Assembly: GCA_003165075.1 (NCBI GenBank)
Contig: PLSM01000126.1
Location: 20,247 to 56,484, forward strand
Length of the DNA: 36,238 nucleotides
Origin: Acidobacteriaceae bacterium
GTDB lineage: Bacteria > Acidobacteriota > Terriglobia > Terriglobales > Acidobacteriaceae
Reading direction: 5' to 3'
This document shows positions 9,032 to 17,352 of the stretch, one piece after another (within the stretch, counting starts at the first letter, position 1; the number at the start of each line of letters is the position of its first letter). The position numbers were made by a program, and so were the translations under genes. The notes below the pieces were generated by a model. It worked only from the letters and a program-made list of their open reading frames with translations. It was not told the origin of the DNA and searched no databases.

Positions 9032-9469
9032 TCAATGATCCTCCGCCAGCCGCGAATGCTGCCGGAAGATGCAGTCGTTCTGCACACATTTCGCACCCGC
9101 CGCACGGGCACGCGCCACCGCTTCCTCGTGGATCACTTCATCCTGCAGCCATAGATAGGGAATGCCCAGCCGAATCACGTCATCCACAATCGCTGGCACA
9201 TGTTCCGATGCGCGAAACACATCCACCAGGTCGATGCCGGCGCCCGTCTCGCGTTGCGCCACGGCCTGTGCGGCGTCCAGATCCGGATAGCACGTCATCC
9301 CCAGGATCTCAGTCAGCGTGGGGTTCACCGGCAACACGGTGTAGCCGTTCTCAGATAGGTACCGTCCAATGTTGCGGCTGGCGCGCCATGGCTTGTCGCT
9401 CATCCCCACAACGGCGATGGTCCGCGCCGTGCGCAGCATCTCTTCTATCACCGCAGGATCGTTGTCCAT
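9032..9469 (-). CDS. CoA-binding domain protein (YccU type)
   Basis: A 145-aa single-domain Rossmann-fold protein of the CoA_binding_2 family. Residues 17-33 (TIAVVGMSDKPWRASRN) form the nucleotide-binding first strand and loop; then YTVLPVNPTLTEILG, IDLVDVFRASEHVP and LWLQDEVIHEEA follow in family order, ending with the usual CIFRQH near the C-terminus. Members bind CoA; no enzymatic role is established. The start follows a GTGGAGG Shine-Dalgarno sequence. It begins 24 bases after the prfB stop, so it is probably in the lnt-prfB transcript. Confidence 0.88.
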   Translation of the reverse strand: MDNDPAVIEEMLRTARTIAVVGMSDKPWRASRNIGRYLSENGYTVLPVNPTLTEILGMTCYPDLDAAQAVAQRETGAGIDLVDVFRASEHVPAIVDDVIRLGIPYLWLQDEVIHEEAVARARAAGAKCVQNDCIFRQHSRLAEDH

Positions 9470-9493
9470 GGATACTCGTCCTCCACCTGCGTC

Positions 9494-10631
9494 TCAGACA
9501 TCGAGATCATCGTCCGCGGCCACGGACTCGGCCGTGCCTCGCCGCTTGGCCAGCAGATATCCGCGCAGAAATGGTTCCAGGTAGCCATCGAGCACCTTGT
9601 CCACGTCGCCCACCTCCACCTTGGTGCGATGATCCTTGGCCATGCGGTAGGGCTGCAATACATACGAACGGATCTGCGAGCCGAAGTTAATCTCCAGTTT
9701 CGAGTCTTCCAGTTTCTTGCTCTGGGCCCGTTTCTTGTCCAGCTCGTATTCATATAGCCGCGAGCGCAACATCTTCATCGCCCTCTCGCGATTCTTGTGC
9801 TGCGAGCGCTCATTCTGGCATTGCACCACGATCCCCGTGGGCAGGTGGGTCATGCGCACTGCGGAATCGGTGGTATTCACGTGCTGGCCGCCCTTTCCGC
9901 CCGACCGGTAGGTATCGATGCGCAGGTCTTCCACTTTCAGGTCCACGTGAATCGTGTCGTCGATCTCCGGCGACACGTAGACCGAGGCGAACGATGTGTG
10001 CCGTCGCTTGGCTGAGTCGAAGGGCGAGATGCGCACCAGCCGGTGAACGCCGCTCTCCCCTGCCAGCAGTCCAAAGGCATATTCGCCCATGATGGTGAAC
10101 GTCGCGGACTTGATGCCCGCCTCTTCGCCATCCTGATAGTCGTTGATCTCAGTCTTGTATCCCTGCTGCTCGGCCCAGCGCAGGTACATCCGCATCAGCA
10201 TCTCGGCCCAGTCCTGGCTTTCCGTGCCTCCGGCCCCCGGGTGAACGGTAACGATGGCGTTCAGCGCGTCCGCCTCGCCGGAGAGCATGGTGCGCGCCTC
10301 CAGCTCTTCTGCAAATGTTGCCAAGGCCTTGATGTCGCGCTCCAGATCGGACAGCACGTCTTCGCCCTCACGCGCAAGTTCGAAGTAGGCCTCGATGTCG
10401 CTCGTGCGGCGCACCAGTTCCTCGTCGTCGGCCACCAGCGCTTCCAGGCGCTTGCGGTCGCGCATCAGCGGCTGGCTGGCGCCGGAAGCCGACCACAAAG
10501 CGGGATCGGCCAGTTTGGTTTCGATAGCGGCTAGTTCCCTGCGGATCCGGGCAGGGTCAAAGATACTCCCGCAGGTCGCGGACCTGGTCGCGCACGGGAG
10601 CGTAAGCGAATTCGAGATCGTTCAATGCCAT
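9494..10631 (-). CDS. prfB: Peptide chain release factor 2 with programmed +1 frameshift
   Basis: RF2 recognises UGA and UAA stops and triggers peptide release. Translation starts at ATG 10631 and reads 24 codons (ending ..RDLREYL) to an in-frame TGA at 10557-10559; a +1 shift on CTT-TGA-C continues into the long frame, giving 378 aa. The anticodon-mimic tripeptide SPF is at 202-204 and the catalytic GGQ at 247-249. Without the shift the product would lack everything after residue 24, so 9494..10498 alone would be a mis-start. The gene starts 10 bases after the lnt stop. The order lnt-prfB-CoA-binding suggests one transcript. Confidence 0.96.
10556..10572 (-). promoter_or_regulatory. RF2 autoregulatory +1 frameshift site
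   Basis: On the minus strand the sequence reads GCGGGAGTATCTTTGAC. The internal Shine-Dalgarno-like GGGAG, the three-base TAT spacer, the CTT slip codon and the TGA-C stop context match the E. coli site in order and spacing. Low RF2 slows termination at this TGA and favours the shift, so RF2 controls its own synthesis. Confidence 0.95.
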
Positions 10632-10641
10632 GGCTTTGCTC

Positions 10642-12294
10642 TTATGACCTGACTTTGTTTTGAAGGATGCGTCGCAGGCTCATCCGCAAGGACAAGCCAA
10701 CGATGCCCAAACCAAGTATTGCACAGGCCCACGCAAATACGTCGCCGTGGGCGCTGTAGAAGGTCACGTCGTCGCGGAAGCCATAGGCCGCCGGCAACAC
10801 GTCCGTCTGGTGCCGCGGAATGCTTTGCCGCACTTGGCCCTCTGGATCGATCACCGCAGTCACGCCGTTGTTGGTGTCGCGCAGAATCCAGCGGCGGTTT
10901 TCGATCGCCCTCATGCGCGCCATGTTCAGGTGTTGCCACGGAGCGCTGGTGTCGCCGTACCAGCCGTCGTCGCTGATGTTCACAAGCACTTCCGCACCCA
11001 GTTGTGCGAACTGTCGCACCTCGTCGGCAAACACCGCTTCGTAGCAAATAAACACGCCGTAGCGATGCCCGTTGAGTCGAAAGACCTTGCGCTCGTCTCC
11101 TCGCGTGAACTCCGACACCCGGCCCGTCAGCTTGCGCGCAAATACCAGCAGATTCTTGAAAGGAATGTACTCGCCGAAGGGCACCAGGTGGATCTTGTCG
11201 TAGCGGCCCACGCGCGCTCCGTCCGTGCCCACAATCAACGCGGAGTTGTAGTCGTGCCATGCCTGGTCTTCCACCGCATAGTCCACGCCAATGCTGCCCA
11301 CTACCAGTGGCGCCTGCGTGGCCTGTGCAATGGAGATCAGCGCCCGCTGCAAACGCGGGTCACGCTCCACAAACGGCGCAGGCGATTCAGGCCATGCCAC
11401 CAAGTCTGGATGCGCGAGGGAAGGCGAACAGCCAGTCTCGCCCGACGCCGCGCCGGTCTGCGGAATCCCCGCAATGTAGGTCTTGCATAGTTCCCCAGCC
11501 AGTTGCTTGAACTGGGCGATATGGCTGTCCCACTCGCCGGGGCCTGCCCAGTCGTTGTCGCCCGCCACGTCCAGGTTGGGCTGAATCAACACTGCCGTCG
11601 CTGTAGCCGCAGGCTTCGCCGCAGGTGCAAAGATTCCCGCCGCACCACCGACGGCGAGAACCGCGCCGCACAGGGCGAACAGCCATTTACTCCGGCCGCG
11701 TTCCAGCACCAGCCCGCCCGCCAGCAGCGCATTCACGGCCACAAGCACAAAGCTGATCCCATACACGCCCGTCCACGGTGCAAGCTGGTTCACCAGCGCA
11801 TTGTCCACTTGCGAGTAGCCCAGTTGATCCCACGGAACGCTGGTGATGCGCGCTGCGGCCAGTTCCAGCGCTGCCCACAGAATCGGCGCCGCCGCCAGCG
11901 CCAGCCGTGTGCTGCCCGTCGCTTGCCGCACCAGCATGATGCCCCATCCGAAGAACCCAAAATAGAGTCCCAGTACCAGGCTGTAGCCCACCAGCAGCAG
12001 CGTCGGAGCCAACGCCGGCATGTCCCCGTAGCGCAGCATCGTATCCCGCACCCAGTAGCAATTGCCCATGTACCAAAGCACGCCGCAAACATAGGCGAGC
12101 AGGAAGGCGCGGCGCAGCGGCCCTGGCCGCTCCACTCCCTCCTCGTGCAGAATTGCCCACAGCAGCGGAACCAGCCCGAACCATGCAAAAACGCTGCGCC
12201 ACACGGGCATTGGCCCAGCCAGCGGAAACGGCAACTCCAGCAACCCCGCGGAAACTAGAGCTCCCGCCCACATCTTGAATAGATTGCGCTGCAT
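10642..12294 (-). CDS. lnt: Apolipoprotein N-acyltransferase
   Basis: A 550-aa inner-membrane enzyme that adds the third acyl chain to lipoproteins. About eight hydrophobic helices lie in the first 225 residues, followed by a periplasmic nitrilase-type domain and a final membrane helix before the basic C-terminus. The catalytic triad is E303 (AWPES), K367 (YDKIHLVPFGEY) and C417 (FICYEA), equivalent to E267-K335-C387 in E. coli. Its presence shows a diderm envelope with triacylated lipoproteins. It is the first gene of a minus-strand cluster with prfB. Confidence 0.95.
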   Translation of the reverse strand: MQRNLFKMWAGALVSAGLLELPFPLAGPMPVWRSVFAWFGLVPLLWAILHEEGVERPGPLRRAFLLAYVCGVLWYMGNCYWVRDTMLRYGDMPALAPTLLLVGYSLVLGLYFGFFGWGIMLVRQATGSTRLALAAAPILWAALELAAARITSVPWDQLGYSQVDNALVNQLAPWTGVYGISFVLVAVNALLAGGLVLERGRSKWLFALCGAVLAVGGAAGIFAPAAKPAATATAVLIQPNLDVAGDNDWAGPGEWDSHIAQFKQLAGELCKTYIAGIPQTGAASGETGCSPSLAHPDLVAWPESPAPFVERDPRLQRALISIAQATQAPLVVGSIGVDYAVEDQAWHDYNSALIVGTDGARVGRYDKIHLVPFGEYIPFKNLLVFARKLTGRVSEFTRGDERKVFRLNGHRYGVFICYEAVFADEVRQFAQLGAEVLVNISDDGWYGDTSAPWQHLNMARMRAIENRRWILRDTNNGVTAVIDPEGQVRQSIPRHQTDVLPAAYGFRDDVTFYSAHGDVFAWACAILGLGIVGLSLRMSLRRILQNKVRS

Positions 12295-12499
12295 ACAGGG
12301 CCGAGTTTAATGCATCAGATTGCGGAATGCTGGTCGCGCGTCAAGGTATTAGGGGAATTGCGTGTCGAAAGAATGGGGAGTCAACACGGGGTAGGACGCG
12401 TTGAAGTCGGTCTGATTGCCGCCTGTTCCTTCAGGATGCACGCTGATTTTTCTACGTCATAATGCGGGAAACGAGTGAGAACAAGCTACAATCGAGTGC
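12295..12499. other. Intergenic region upstream of lnt and of the micro-ORF
   Basis: About 205 bases between divergent genes. It contains TTG-rich -35-like boxes on the minus strand (TTGACT, TTGACG) but no matching -10 at 16-18 bases. On the plus strand TACAAT at 12487-12492 lies 7 bases before the micro-ORF ATG. No RNA gene is recognised. Confidence 0.4.
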
Positions 12500-12625
12500 A
12501 TGTTACTGGGAATTTTCGCGATTCGATTGCTCGAAGGGATGTTCTTCGTAGGCTTGCTGGGGTCGACTATCGTCGTACTCATCAGCTTCTTCGAGGACGC
12601 AAAGGAACTGTTCGGTGACGAATAG
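12500..12625 (+). CDS. Small membrane protein (41 aa)
   Basis: A short frame of 41 codons starting MLLGIFAIRLLEGMFF and ending EDAKELFGDE. It has one strongly hydrophobic segment of about 30 residues interrupted by RLLEG, then an acidic tail, a composition typical of real single-pass micro-proteins and unlike random sequence. No Shine-Dalgarno sequence is visible; TACAAT ends 7 bases before the ATG, which fits a leaderless transcript. It lies 142 bases upstream of the APC permease on the same strand. Function is unknown; a partner of the permease is possible but unproven. Confidence 0.6.
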   Translation: MLLGIFAIRLLEGMFFVGLLGSTIVVLISFFEDAKELFGDE

Positions 12626-12668
12626 CGGTGCGTCGGAGACAGATACCGCAACAAATCCTTGATTTTCA

Positions 12669-12697
12669 TTGACTGCCACGCATTTCGGCCATACACT
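12669..12697 (+). promoter_or_regulatory. Promoter TTGACT-N17-TACACT for the permease
   Basis: TTGACT (12669-12674), a 17-base spacer and TACACT (12692-12697) match the housekeeping sigma consensus at nine of twelve positions. The expected start near 12704 gives a leader of about 64 bases to the permease ATG. This separates the permease from the 41-aa frame just upstream. Confidence 0.65.
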
Positions 12698-12767
12698 CAG
12701 CCTAGGGCGGACGGCAATGTCGCTCATGGAAATCTGAACGACCGGCTGTCGTGCCGGCACACGTCTG

Positions 12768-15137
12768 ATGGCATCCTTTAGAACGACCGTAGCCCCACCT
12801 TCCGACCGCGTACGACTCATCGTGGCATCCTCCGTGATGCTCACGTTCATCTCTTTTTGGCGTGCGGCCGCCATTGTTCTCAATGATCTCGGTTCATCGG
12901 CTTTCTATGCCGGAGGCATCGCTGAACAGGCGGTGGGCGCGGCTGCTCCGTGGTTCATCCTCGGCATCATGCTCTTCAGTTTCGCGGTGCGCGCGGTCTA
13001 CGTCGAAAGCTGTTCGATGTTTACCCGCGGCGGCGTCTACCGCGTTGTCAAAGAGGCCCTGGGCGGCACCTTTGCCAAGCTGAGCGTTTCCGCCCTGATG
13101 TTCGATTACATTCTTACGGGACCCATCTCCGGCGTTTCCGCCGGCCAATACATTACAGGACTGATGAACGAACTCCTGGTAGTCGCGGCCAATAGCCACT
13201 GGCTTCCTCCGGCTCTGATGGACGCGCACAACCACCCCTTCCAGTTCAACATGAATTCCACCGCCGCCGTCTTCGCCGCCGCGGTGACCATCTATTACTG
13301 GTGGCAAAACATCAAGGGCATCGAAGAGTCCAGCGAGAAGGCTCTGCGCGTCATACAAATTACCACTGTGATGGTGGTGGTTCTGTTTTTATGGGGTGGT
13401 TATTCGGTATTCATTCGTGGCGCACATCTTCCCCCGCTTCCTACTCCGTCGAACCTGAAGTTCAGCGACGATGCGCTGGGCTTCCTCAAGAATTCCGGTC
13501 TGCCTATCTTCGGCCTTTTCGGCATCCTGATGGCCTTTGGTCACTCTATTCTGGCCATGAGCGGTGAGGAGAGCCTGGCTCAGGTCAATCGCGAGATCGA
13601 GCATCCCAAGCTCAAGAATCTCAAGCGCGCGGCCATCGTCATCGCCATTTACAGCCTGATCTTTACCGGCGGCGCCACGCTCCTGGCTTCCATGCTGATC
13701 CCCACGTGGGAACGCACCCACATCTACCAGGACAACCTGATTGCCGGACTGGCCATGTACATGGTGGGCCCGGTCTTCTGGCGCATTGCCTTCCGCATCT
13801 TTGTCGTGGTGGTCGGCTTCCTCATTCTCTCCGGCGCCATCAATACCTCCATGATTGGCTCCACCGGCGTGTTGATGCGCGTGGCCGAAGACGGCGTCCT
13901 CACCGACTGGTTCCGCAAACCCCATGCCAGATTCGGCACCAGTTCTCGTATCGTCAACCTGGTGTTTGGCCTGCAAATGTTCACCATTGTTGTGACCAGG
14001 GGCAACGTCATTACATTGGGCGAGGCTTATGCCTTCGGCGTCATCTGGTCGTTCACCTTCAACAGTCTCGCGATGCTGGTTTTGCGCTGGAAATACCACG
14101 GCGAACGCGGCTGGAAGGTCCCGCCGAATTTGAAGATTGGCAGATTCGAAGTCCCGCTTGGCCTGTTTTCAGTCTTCCTGGTCCTGCTTTCTACCGCAGT
14201 GGTGAATCTATTTACCAAGTCCATTGCCACTGTCAGCGGCATCGCTTTTGCTGCGGTCTTCTTTGTGATCTTCAGCGTCTCCGAGCGACAAAACCTGCGC
14301 AAGCATGCCCTGACTGCCCGCCAGATGAAGGACCATTTCCAACTGGAGCACCAGGACACCATCAGCAGGGAGTCGACTGCGATCCGGCCCGGCGGTGTAA
14401 TGGTGACCATGCGCGACGCCGCCAATCCTTTCGCTTTGAAGTGGGTCCTCGCCCGCACCAGAACTGAAGACCGGGACGTAGTGGTCATTAGTGTGCGCAT
14501 GATGGGCGTCGGCGGCCCCGAGTATCTCAGCGCAGAGGAACAAAGTTTTAGTGAACACGAGCAGATGCTCTTTACCAAGGCCGTCTCCGTCGCAGAAAGC
14601 TTCGGCAAAAAAGTCTCGCTGCTGGTGGTTCCGGCCGGCGATGTCTTTGCCGCATTGGCGCAGAGCGCAAATTCGCTTGAGATAGATTCGGTGGTTTCTG
14701 GTCAATCCACTTCCATGACCGCCGAGGATCAGGCGTTTCATTTGGGACAGGCTTGGGAAGCGCTATCCGAGCCCAAGCGGCAATTCAACTTCTATGTAAT
14801 TAGTTCGACCGGCGAAACCAAGGTCTTTTATATCGGGCCGCACGCCCCTGCGCTAAGTCCGGACGATGTGCAGCTAGTGCACCGGCTGTGGCTGAACATG
14901 CGCCGCGATCCTTCCGTGCAGGACCTGCACCACAGCGACATTATCACTTATGCGCTCACCCGGCTGGCGGGACAATATGCTCGCGAGAAGGTTGAAATTA
15001 TCCGCGATTTGCGAAACTATCGCGCCGCCGAATCCCCCACCCTCCGCATTGGCGGACAGGAGTTATCCGGCTCCGCGGGAGGCGCGCCTCTTACCGAGCA
15101 GCCTCAACAACCGCCCAACCCGCCTCGCCGGCTCTAA
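12768..15137 (+). CDS. APC-superfamily permease with large cytoplasmic C-terminal domain
   Basis: A 789-aa protein. Residues about 15-510 form roughly twelve membrane helices of the amino acid-polyamine-organocation type, including an N-terminal helix reading AIVLNDLGSSAFYAGGI and a GHSILAMSGEESLAQVNREIEHPKLKN segment. The last about 270 residues (from RQMKDHFQLEHQD) are soluble. Alternating strands such as VVVISVRMMG and KKVSLLVVPAGD, with helices between, suggest a universal-stress-protein-like fold. The tail ends in a Pro/Gln-rich stretch. Substrate is unknown; amino acids or potassium are the usual candidates for such fusions. No strong Shine-Dalgarno sequence precedes ATG 12768, but helix 1 starts soon after it. 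Confidence 0.85.
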   Translation: MASFRTTVAPPSDRVRLIVASSVMLTFISFWRAAAIVLNDLGSSAFYAGGIAEQAVGAAAPWFILGIMLFSFAVRAVYVESCSMFTRGGVYRVVKEALGGTFAKLSVSALMFDYILTGPISGVSAGQYITGLMNELLVVAANSHWLPPALMDAHNHPFQFNMNSTAAVFAAAVTIYYWWQNIKGIEESSEKALRVIQITTVMVVVLFLWGGYSVFIRGAHLPPLPTPSNLKFSDDALGFLKNSGLPIFGLFGILMAFGHSILAMSGEESLAQVNREIEHPKLKNLKRAAIVIAIYSLIFTGGATLLASMLIPTWERTHIYQDNLIAGLAMYMVGPVFWRIAFRIFVVVVGFLILSGAINTSMIGSTGVLMRVAEDGVLTDWFRKPHARFGTSSRIVNLVFGLQMFTIVVTRGNVITLGEAYAFGVIWSFTFNSLAMLVLRWKYHGERGWKVPPNLKIGRFEVPLGLFSVFLVLLSTAVVNLFTKSIATVSGIAFAAVFFVIFSVSERQNLRKHALTARQMKDHFQLEHQDTISRESTAIRPGGVMVTMRDAANPFALKWVLARTRTEDRDVVVISVRMMGVGGPEYLSAEEQSFSEHEQMLFTKAVSVAESFGKKVSLLVVPAGDVFAALAQSANSLEIDSVVSGQSTSMTAEDQAFHLGQAWEALSEPKRQFNFYVISSTGETKVFYIGPHAPALSPDDVQLVHRLWLNMRRDPSVQDLHHSDIITYALTRLAGQYAREKVEIIRDLRNYRAAESPTLRIGGQELSGSAGGAPLTEQPQQPPNPPRRL

Positions 15138-15419
15138 AGCGCGGTAGCTCGCCGGTTTGTGTTTCTCCCTCTTAGAAGTGGGACTCGCCCTGCAGACTCT
15201 CCGTTTCAGCCCCCTATCTCCACTTTCATACTGCACTTTCAGCAACACGATGAGTCCGCTCGGACTTATACCGCTTCGACAATTTCAGTGTGCAGAATCC
15301 AATGCTCTCAGGCTACATTTTCTTGCTGGAGTGATGTGCGCCGAGATCTCCGCAACATTCGCTAAGTTGCCCCGCAAACTTCTGTCATCTCCACGCTGTC
15401 TGAAAAGCGATTTTTTTGT
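15138..15419. other. Gene-free stretch downstream of the permease
   Basis: Nothing convincing codes here; the short open frames lack family-like sequence. A small hairpin, AGTCC-GCTC-GGACT near 15250, has no T-tract. A run of seven T at 15411-15417 lies just upstream of the promoter of the next gene and could act as an UP-like element. Confidence 0.4.
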
Positions 15420-15448
15420 TTGTCAAAGAGTGCATACTTGCGTATGGT
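15420..15448 (+). promoter_or_regulatory. Promoter TTGTCA-N17-TATGGT
   Basis: TTGTCA (15420-15425), 17 bases, TATGGT (15443-15448), directly preceded by a T-tract. Expected start near 15455, leaving a leader of about 84 bases before the GTG of the 75-aa protein. Confidence 0.6.
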
Positions 15449-15538
15449 GTTTTAGAACGTAAGTGGCTGCCTACGGCCGGTTGGTCACAATAACAGCAGG
15501 GGGAATCGACCACTTATGGGCTCAAAATAGGAGGAACC

Positions 15539-15766
15539 GTGGGAGTTTCGGAGATACTGGCAGACATTGATCGCGAAATTGCGCAGTTACAGCGGGCGCG
15601 CGACTTGCTGGCTGGCGGAGCTGTGAAGGCCAGAAAAAAAGCCGCACCTGTGGCAGTCAGGAAGCCTCGCAAGAAGAGGAATCTGACCCCCGAAGGGCGA
15701 AAGCGGATTGCCGAAGCTGTCAAGCGGCGTTGGGCCGAGCAGAAAAAGTCCGCTGCAGTAAAATAA
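15539..15766 (+). CDS. Small basic Lys/Arg-rich protein (75 aa)
   Basis: A 75-aa protein starting at GTG 15539, four bases after a perfect AGGAGG (15529-15534). Residues 3-26 form an amphipathic helix (ILADIDREIAQLQRARDLL), likely to pair as a coiled coil. The middle is a Lys/Arg/Ala/Pro-rich linker (ARKKAAPVAVRKPRKKR). The end, LTPEGRKRIAEAVKRRWAEQ, resembles the short DNA-contacting helices seen in NUMOD3-like and similar basic modules. A nucleic-acid-binding or nucleoid-associated role is inference. It has its own promoter and a strong terminator, and so is monocistronic and probably well expressed. Confidence 0.85.
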   Translation: MGVSEILADIDREIAQLQRARDLLAGGAVKARKKAAPVAVRKPRKKRNLTPEGRKRIAEAVKRRWAEQKKSAAVK

Positions 15767-15777
15767 CTGTATCGAAC

Positions 15778-15815
15778 AAAGAAATGGGCTGGCCCTCAGG
15801 TCAGCCCATTTCTTT
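15778..15815. terminator. Bidirectional intrinsic terminator
   Basis: A perfect 14-bp stem, AAAGAAATGGGCTG paired with CAGCCCATTTCTTT, around a 10-base loop. It lies between the convergent 75-aa gene and the UPF0173 gene, and the A/T-rich outer stem supplies a T-rich tail on either strand. Confidence 0.9.
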
Positions 15816-15843
15816 GCTTACAATCCGCCGGGTAACTCGCCAC

Positions 15844-16548
15844 CTACATAATTTCACCAGGTTCAAGCCTCATGACCTGCACCCCGGCCTCAACCTGCGC
15901 AGCTAACTCCTCCGGAGTGCCCTTAAGCGGTGGAAAGGTTCCATAGTGCAAGGGGAGTATGATTTTTGACCCCAACAGCCGCGTCGCCAGCGCCGCTTCT
16001 TTTGGTCCCATGGTGAAGTGACCTCCGATCGGGAGCATGGCCACCTCAGGATGATAAAGGTCGCCAATCAGCTTCATATCGCCGAAGACCGCTGTGTCTC
16101 CCGCGTGATAGAGTACGGGCCCGTCGGAAATCGCCAGCACGAATCCCGCCGCCACTCCGACATAGTGCGCACCATGCTCGTCCTGCGCGGCTGCGGAGTG
16201 TTTGGCATCCACCATGGTCACGGCGACATCCTCCAATTGCACCGTGCCGCCGAGATTCATCCCCACCGTGCTCCCCACTCCCTTGCTCTCCACATAGGCA
16301 GCCAGCTCGTAAATTGCCACCACGGTTGAGCCGTGCTTTTCGGCCGCCGGCACTGCGTCCGCAATGTGGTCGCCGTGCCCGTGGGTCAGCAGGATGTAAT
16401 GAATTTTTGCCGGTAGTGCATAGTCCTTCGGGTACTTGGGGTTTTGCGCGATGAACGGATCAATCAGTATATTCGTGCCCCTGGCAGTTTGTACCAGTAC
16501 GGTTGCATGCCCCAGCCAGGTAATACGCACTCCCTTCAATGAACTCAT
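15844..16548 (-). CDS. UPF0173 metal-dependent hydrolase
   Basis: A 234-aa metallo-beta-lactamase-fold protein. The metal-binding motif HGHGDH is at 56-61, preceded by ITWLGHATVLV (first strands) and ILIDPF; later metal ligands are in VDAKHS, YHAGDT and LPLHYGTF. The compact length and these motifs fit the UPF0173 group (YtkL-like). The substrate is unknown. The start is at an ATG with moderately spaced GGAGG upstream (GAACGGAGGCAGT). It is convergent with the 75-aa gene across the shared terminator. Confidence 0.9.
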   Translation of the reverse strand: MSSLKGVRITWLGHATVLVQTARGTNILIDPFIAQNPKYPKDYALPAKIHYILLTHGHGDHIADAVPAAEKHGSTVVAIYELAAYVESKGVGSTVGMNLGGTVQLEDVAVTMVDAKHSAAAQDEHGAHYVGVAAGFVLAISDGPVLYHAGDTAVFGDMKLIGDLYHPEVAMLPIGGHFTMGPKEAALATRLLGSKIILPLHYGTFPPLKGTPEELAAQVEAGVQVMRLEPGEIM

Positions 16549-16617
16549 ACTGCCTCCGTTCTGAGGTTTCTCCCTTCGAGAGGATCGTTAATAAAAGAGC
16601 GGTGGATAAGTCACTTT

Positions 16618-17304
16618 CTAGCGCGTGATAATCACTTCCGAGACACTGTCTTTGGCCAGAAACTGTTTGAACCCCGACCAGTCTGCAAACAAGGTTTGGA
16701 TGCTGCGGTTGGTGAACACCCGTTGCAGTGGGAAAGGCTCTGCCAACTGCATTTCAACAGAATCGGCGTCCATTACGTGAAAGCGGCAGTGTGCCGTCTC
16801 ATGGCCCTGGGCCCGGGTGTGGAAGAAGGCCAGCACCTGTCCTCCCGGATTCATAGCCGCGTGCAGGCGATGCACTACCGGCGTGACGAACGCCTCGGGC
16901 AGGTAATCGAGCGTCGTCCATAAGAGCACCATGTCGAAAGTCCGGCCGGCAAAGTTCAGCGCCTGGTCGAGATAGCCTTCGACGTTCCAGATTGGTTTGT
17001 CGTCCTCGTCTTTGCCGATCTGCCATTTGCCATCGTATGCCTCCGTCACCATGTCGGCGAGAAACACGCTGTGCCCAAGATTGGTCAGATAGTTGATGTT
17101 CGTGGGCGATGTGCTGCCGGCATCGATTACGCGCAGTCCCGGTTCGGCTTGGAGCCGTTTGCGCACCGTCGCCCAGCCGCCCGAATGCCGGCCCACCCTG
17201 GGGCCCGAATGGCCCTGTGCCGAGGCGGATTGATTGGACTCGTGTTTCTTGTCAAACCAGCTGCGAAGCACCCTGGTGTCCCCTTGCGGCCGCGCGGGCC
17301 GCAC
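16618..17304 (-). CDS. Class I SAM-dependent methyltransferase-like protein
   Basis: A 228-aa protein. After a basic, low-complexity N-terminus (1-45), a Rossmann-type methyltransferase core begins with motif I VIDAGSTSPTNINYL (about 59-73), motif II SVFLADM, motif IV-like FDMVLLWTTLDYLPE (about 123-137) and NPGGQVLAFFH. Motif I has GSTSP instead of the usual GxGxG, so SAM binding is likely but degenerate. The start GTG 17304 is uncertain; AAGGGGG lies about 9 bases upstream. It follows the bactofilin gene by 48 bases on the same strand, suggesting co-expression. The substrate is unknown. Confidence 0.7.
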   Translation of the reverse strand: MRPARPQGDTRVLRSWFDKKHESNQSASAQGHSGPRVGRHSGGWATVRKRLQAEPGLRVIDAGSTSPTNINYLTNLGHSVFLADMVTEAYDGKWQIGKDEDDKPIWNVEGYLDQALNFAGRTFDMVLLWTTLDYLPEAFVTPVVHRLHAAMNPGGQVLAFFHTRAQGHETAHCRFHVMDADSVEMQLAEPFPLQRVFTNRSIQTLFADWSGFKQFLAKDSVSEVIITR

Positions 17305-17352
17305 CTTTGCCGGCCCCCTTACAGCGCCAAGCTAGATTAGGCCGTCGGTAAT

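Noticed and set aside
12503..12883. Minus-strand 126-codon frame across the micro-ORF and permease start
   Set aside because: It is antisense to the micro-ORF, the permease promoter and the permease N-terminus, and resembles no family.
15157..15462. Plus-strand open frames of 68-101 codons after the permease
   Set aside because: They overlap the promoter of the 75-aa gene, lack a Shine-Dalgarno sequence and look like unselected sequence.
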